Part shown: positions 13,457-14,797 of the stretch, one piece after another
How positions within the stretch are numbered: position 1 is the stretch's first letter
Layout: the number at the start of each line of letters is the position of its first letter
NCBI GenBank assembly: GCA_023386135.1
Contig: JAEWKG010000125.1
Location: 1-14,797 of the forward strand
Reading direction: 5' to 3'
Length of the DNA stretch: 14,797 nucleotides
Source of the DNA: Pseudomonadota bacterium
Lineage (GTDB): Bacteria > Pseudomonadota > Alphaproteobacteria > Sphingomonadales > Sphingomonadaceae
Program-made: the position numbers and the translations under genes
Notes under the pieces: generated by a model
Database searches by the model: none
Seen by the model: the letters and a program-made list of their open reading frames with translations, nothing else
What the model was told of the DNA's origin: nothing

Positions 13457-14446
13457 TCAGCTCCGACGATCCGACCATTCCTCGAAGTACGGTCGAAGCT
13501 CCGCGGGGAGATCGGCGTTGAAGTCACTACCAAGGCTGTAGTGGGGCATCGCCTCGGCGATCCCATCGAGAAGAGCGTATCCCTGTGCGATGTCCTTCCG
13601 GCGCTTGAGAGGGTTGCGCTTCGCCTGTGCACCCAGCCACAGCTTGTGGAGCGCGAACCAGCGCGGGTCGGGCGCGACGATGCGAGCGGGCTTGCCGTCG
13701 CGGCAGGGCACGACCTGGTCGACCCGGCGCCCGGGCAGCAACCATTCCTGTTCGGGCAGCGGCACCGGCTTGGGGCGGTCCTTGCTGGCCAATGTGTCCG
13801 CGAGCGAAGGCGCGACGAGCAGTTCAACCTCATATGCGCTGGCATTGCGCGCCTGAAAGTCGCGCTCGGAATTGATGGTGAACGTGGGGTCGACTGACTT
13901 GAGCATATCCCACACCAAGGCGTCGTTCGCGGGTTCTTCGGCGGCCCAGGCGAGATCGAAGTCTTCGGTTTCATCGGGCACGCCGACGAAGCTGCACGCA
14001 GCTTCGACCGCGTAAGCGGCCATCGCATTGGTGCCTACCACCAGCAAATGGCTGCCCAGCAAGCTGCGGCGATCCGCCTCACGCAGAATGGGGCCAGCGT
14101 CGGCGGAGAGCATCGGCAAGCGCAGTGCGCGGGCCACCCGGCTGCTTTCGGCCAGTGCGGCTTTGGCGCCGTCCCGGCGTGCCTTGGCGTCAGCCTTGAT
14201 GACGCGGTACGCGTCGAACCGGGCTTCCCTTTCCTCGTTCCAGGCGCCGAGACTGGTGCCATTGCCCGAGCGATCATCGATCTTGTAGAGGTATTCGTAT
14301 GCCCCGACTTTCTTGCGCCGCAGGTCGTAAGGCAGGGCGAACAGCGCACGCTCGGCATCGATCCACGCCTCGTAGCGCTGACGCATGTTGATGAGAGCGC
14401 GTTCCTGCTCGGGAGAGAACGGCCGAATAACGGTCATCTGCCGCAT
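13457..14446 (-). CDS. GSU2403-type nucleotidyltransferase-fold protein
   Basis: A 329-residue protein with a nucleotidyltransferase core, resembling the GSU2403/NTP_transf_8 family of unknown function. Seen: N-terminal helical region (~10-110) rich in charged residues (QERALINMRQRYEAWIDAER; later ADAKARRDGAKAALAE); core start HLLVVGTNAMAAY (133-145), the G-T/S box of the fold; ETEDFDLAW (159-167) with the DxD-like pair Asp162/Asp164; and EVELLV with Glu208 as the probable third acidic residue. The C-terminal part (PRWFALHKLWLGAQAKRNPLKRRKD) is like the helical tail of many small nucleotidyltransferases. Two starts are possible, ATG 14446 (GGGA upstream) or ATG 14437. It ends 86 nt before the phaE-like gene on the same strand; no antitoxin-like partner is evident. 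The substrate is unknown. Confidence 0.78.
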   Translation of the reverse strand: MRQMTVIRPFSPEQERALINMRQRYEAWIDAERALFALPYDLRRKKVGAYEYLYKIDDRSGNGTSLGAWNEEREARFDAYRVIKADAKARRDGAKAALAESSRVARALRLPMLSADAGPILREADRRSLLGSHLLVVGTNAMAAYAVEAACSFVGVPDETEDFDLAWAAEEPANDALVWDMLKSVDPTFTINSERDFQARNASAYEVELLVAPSLADTLASKDRPKPVPLPEQEWLLPGRRVDQVVPCRDGKPARIVAPDPRWFALHKLWLGAQAKRNPLKRRKDIAQGYALLDGIAEAMPHYSLGSDFNADLPAELRPYFEEWSDRRS

Positions 14447-14490
14447 TTATCCCGCGAATGGCCAGAAGGCAATATCGTGGGATAAAATGC
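14443..14490. repeat. Large inverted repeat across the nucleotidyltransferase start
   Basis: GCATTTATCCC (14443-14453) is mirrored by GGGATAAAATGC (14479-14490): eight perfect base pairs (TTTATCCC/GGGATAAA), extendable to 11 with one bulged base, around a 25-nt spacer. The left arm contains the complement of the nucleotidyltransferase ATG. The spacer holds no recognised motif. A repressor dimer or looping site for the divergent pair is a fair guess. Confidence 0.5.
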
Positions 14491-14518
14491 CCTTGCAGGT
14501 GCTGGCGTACGTAGATTC

Positions 14519-14559
14519 GTCAAAATATTTGACAATGTGCGCGTGAGCGCGATTATTAT
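14519..14559 (+). promoter_or_regulatory. Promoter and overlapping operator-like palindrome of the VOC gene
   Basis: A consensus -35 TTGACA is at 14529-14534. Candidate -10 elements are GATTAT (14551-14556, 16-nt spacer) and TATTAT (14554-14559, 19-nt spacer). The palindrome GTCAAA-ATA-TTTGAC (14519-14533) has perfect 6-bp arms and covers most of the -35, a typical place for a repressor site. Pattern only, but it is the best promoter match in the window. Confidence 0.5.
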
Positions 14560-14579
14560 TTTCGAACTCGGAGAAGCTC

Positions 14580-14797
14580 ATGCCTGACGCACCGACCAGC
14601 GGCCTCCATCACGTCGCATTCCGCTGCCGTGACGCGGCCCAGACGCACGACTTCTATACGCGTGTCCTCGGACTGCGGTCAGCTGGTGCGTTGGTGATCG
14701 ATGGGATTCCGGGTTCGGGGCACGAGACCCCGTACATGCACCTCTTCGTCGACACCGGGCGCGGAAACCACGTCGCGTTTTTCGATTCCCCCGATGA
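14580..14797 (+). CDS. VOC (glyoxalase/bleomycin resistance) family protein, partial
   Basis: The first 72 codons of a vicinal-oxygen-chelate superfamily protein; the frame leaves the window at the right edge. Seen: MPDAPTSG then LHHVAFRCRDAAQTHDFYTRVLGL, the first beta-alpha-beta unit of the fold with a potential metal-ligand His near residue 10-11, followed by HETPYMHLFVDTGRGNHVAFFDS. The family includes glyoxalases, ring-cleavage dioxygenases and fosfomycin/bleomycin resistance proteins. The missing C-terminal half makes the activity undecidable. GGAG at 14570-14573 lies 6 nt before ATG 14580, and a good promoter is upstream. It is divergent from the nucleotidyltransferase gene. Confidence 0.88.
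   Translation, partial: MPDAPTSGLHHVAFRCRDAAQTHDFYTRVLGLRSAGALVIDGIPGSGHETPYMHLFVDTGRGNHVAFFDSPD

Noticed and set aside
14487..14546. 19-codon frame starting in the right arm of the inverted repeat
   Set aside because: No strong ribosome site beyond GGGA, no recognisable peptide, and it overlaps the VOC promoter; chance is likelier.

Overview
The window is high-GC, gene-dense DNA that reads as the chromosome of an alphaproteobacterium, most likely Sphingomonadales (Sphingomonas/Erythrobacter/Novosphingobium type). I base this on codon bias, on the aroQ-accB-accC gene order, on a gene-transfer-agent type holin, and on proteins that resemble sphingomonad versions from memory. No database search was possible. 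No tRNA, rRNA, CRISPR array or insertion sequence was seen, and no stretch longer than about 210 bases lacks a gene.

Layout from left to right. 1-1314 (-): the N-terminal 438 residues of a soluble sensor histidine kinase that runs off the left edge. 1522-1986 (+): an Lrp/AsnC regulator. 1995-2600 (+): a small protein with the look of the Pvc16 N-terminal (DUF4255) family, known from extracellular contractile injection systems, with no other such genes nearby. 4955-2597 (-): aroQ, accB and accC, covering the shikimate pathway and the biotin half of acetyl-CoA carboxylase. 5105-6691 (+): an ABC-F ATPase, preceded by a 34-codon upstream reading frame with a strong ribosome site. 6730-7143 (-): a stand-alone GTA-type holin. 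7274-9025 (+): a secreted DUF885 metallopeptidase.

13370-9027 (-) is a very tightly packed five-gene run. It holds a miniature PhaE-like subunit, a class III PHA synthase PhaC, a GNAT acetyltransferase, an FAD-linked lactone oxidase, and a PLP enzyme of the D-threonine aldolase/D-serine dehydratase type. Junctions are 1-nt overlap, 4-nt overlap, 3-nt gap and 1-nt overlap, so co-transcription and translational coupling are likely. Upstream on the same strand lies a GSU2403-type nucleotidyltransferase-fold gene (13457-14446). It is divergent from a VOC/glyoxalase-family gene (14580 onward) that runs off the right edge.

Most genes are ordinary housekeeping or accessory metabolism. The items most worth a second look are the orphan Pvc16-like gene with its lower GC, the shortened PhaE partner of PhaC and the gene set attached to it, the lone GTA-type holin with palindromes in its upstream region, the upstream reading frame before the ABC-F gene, and the large inverted repeat between the nucleotidyltransferase and VOC genes.
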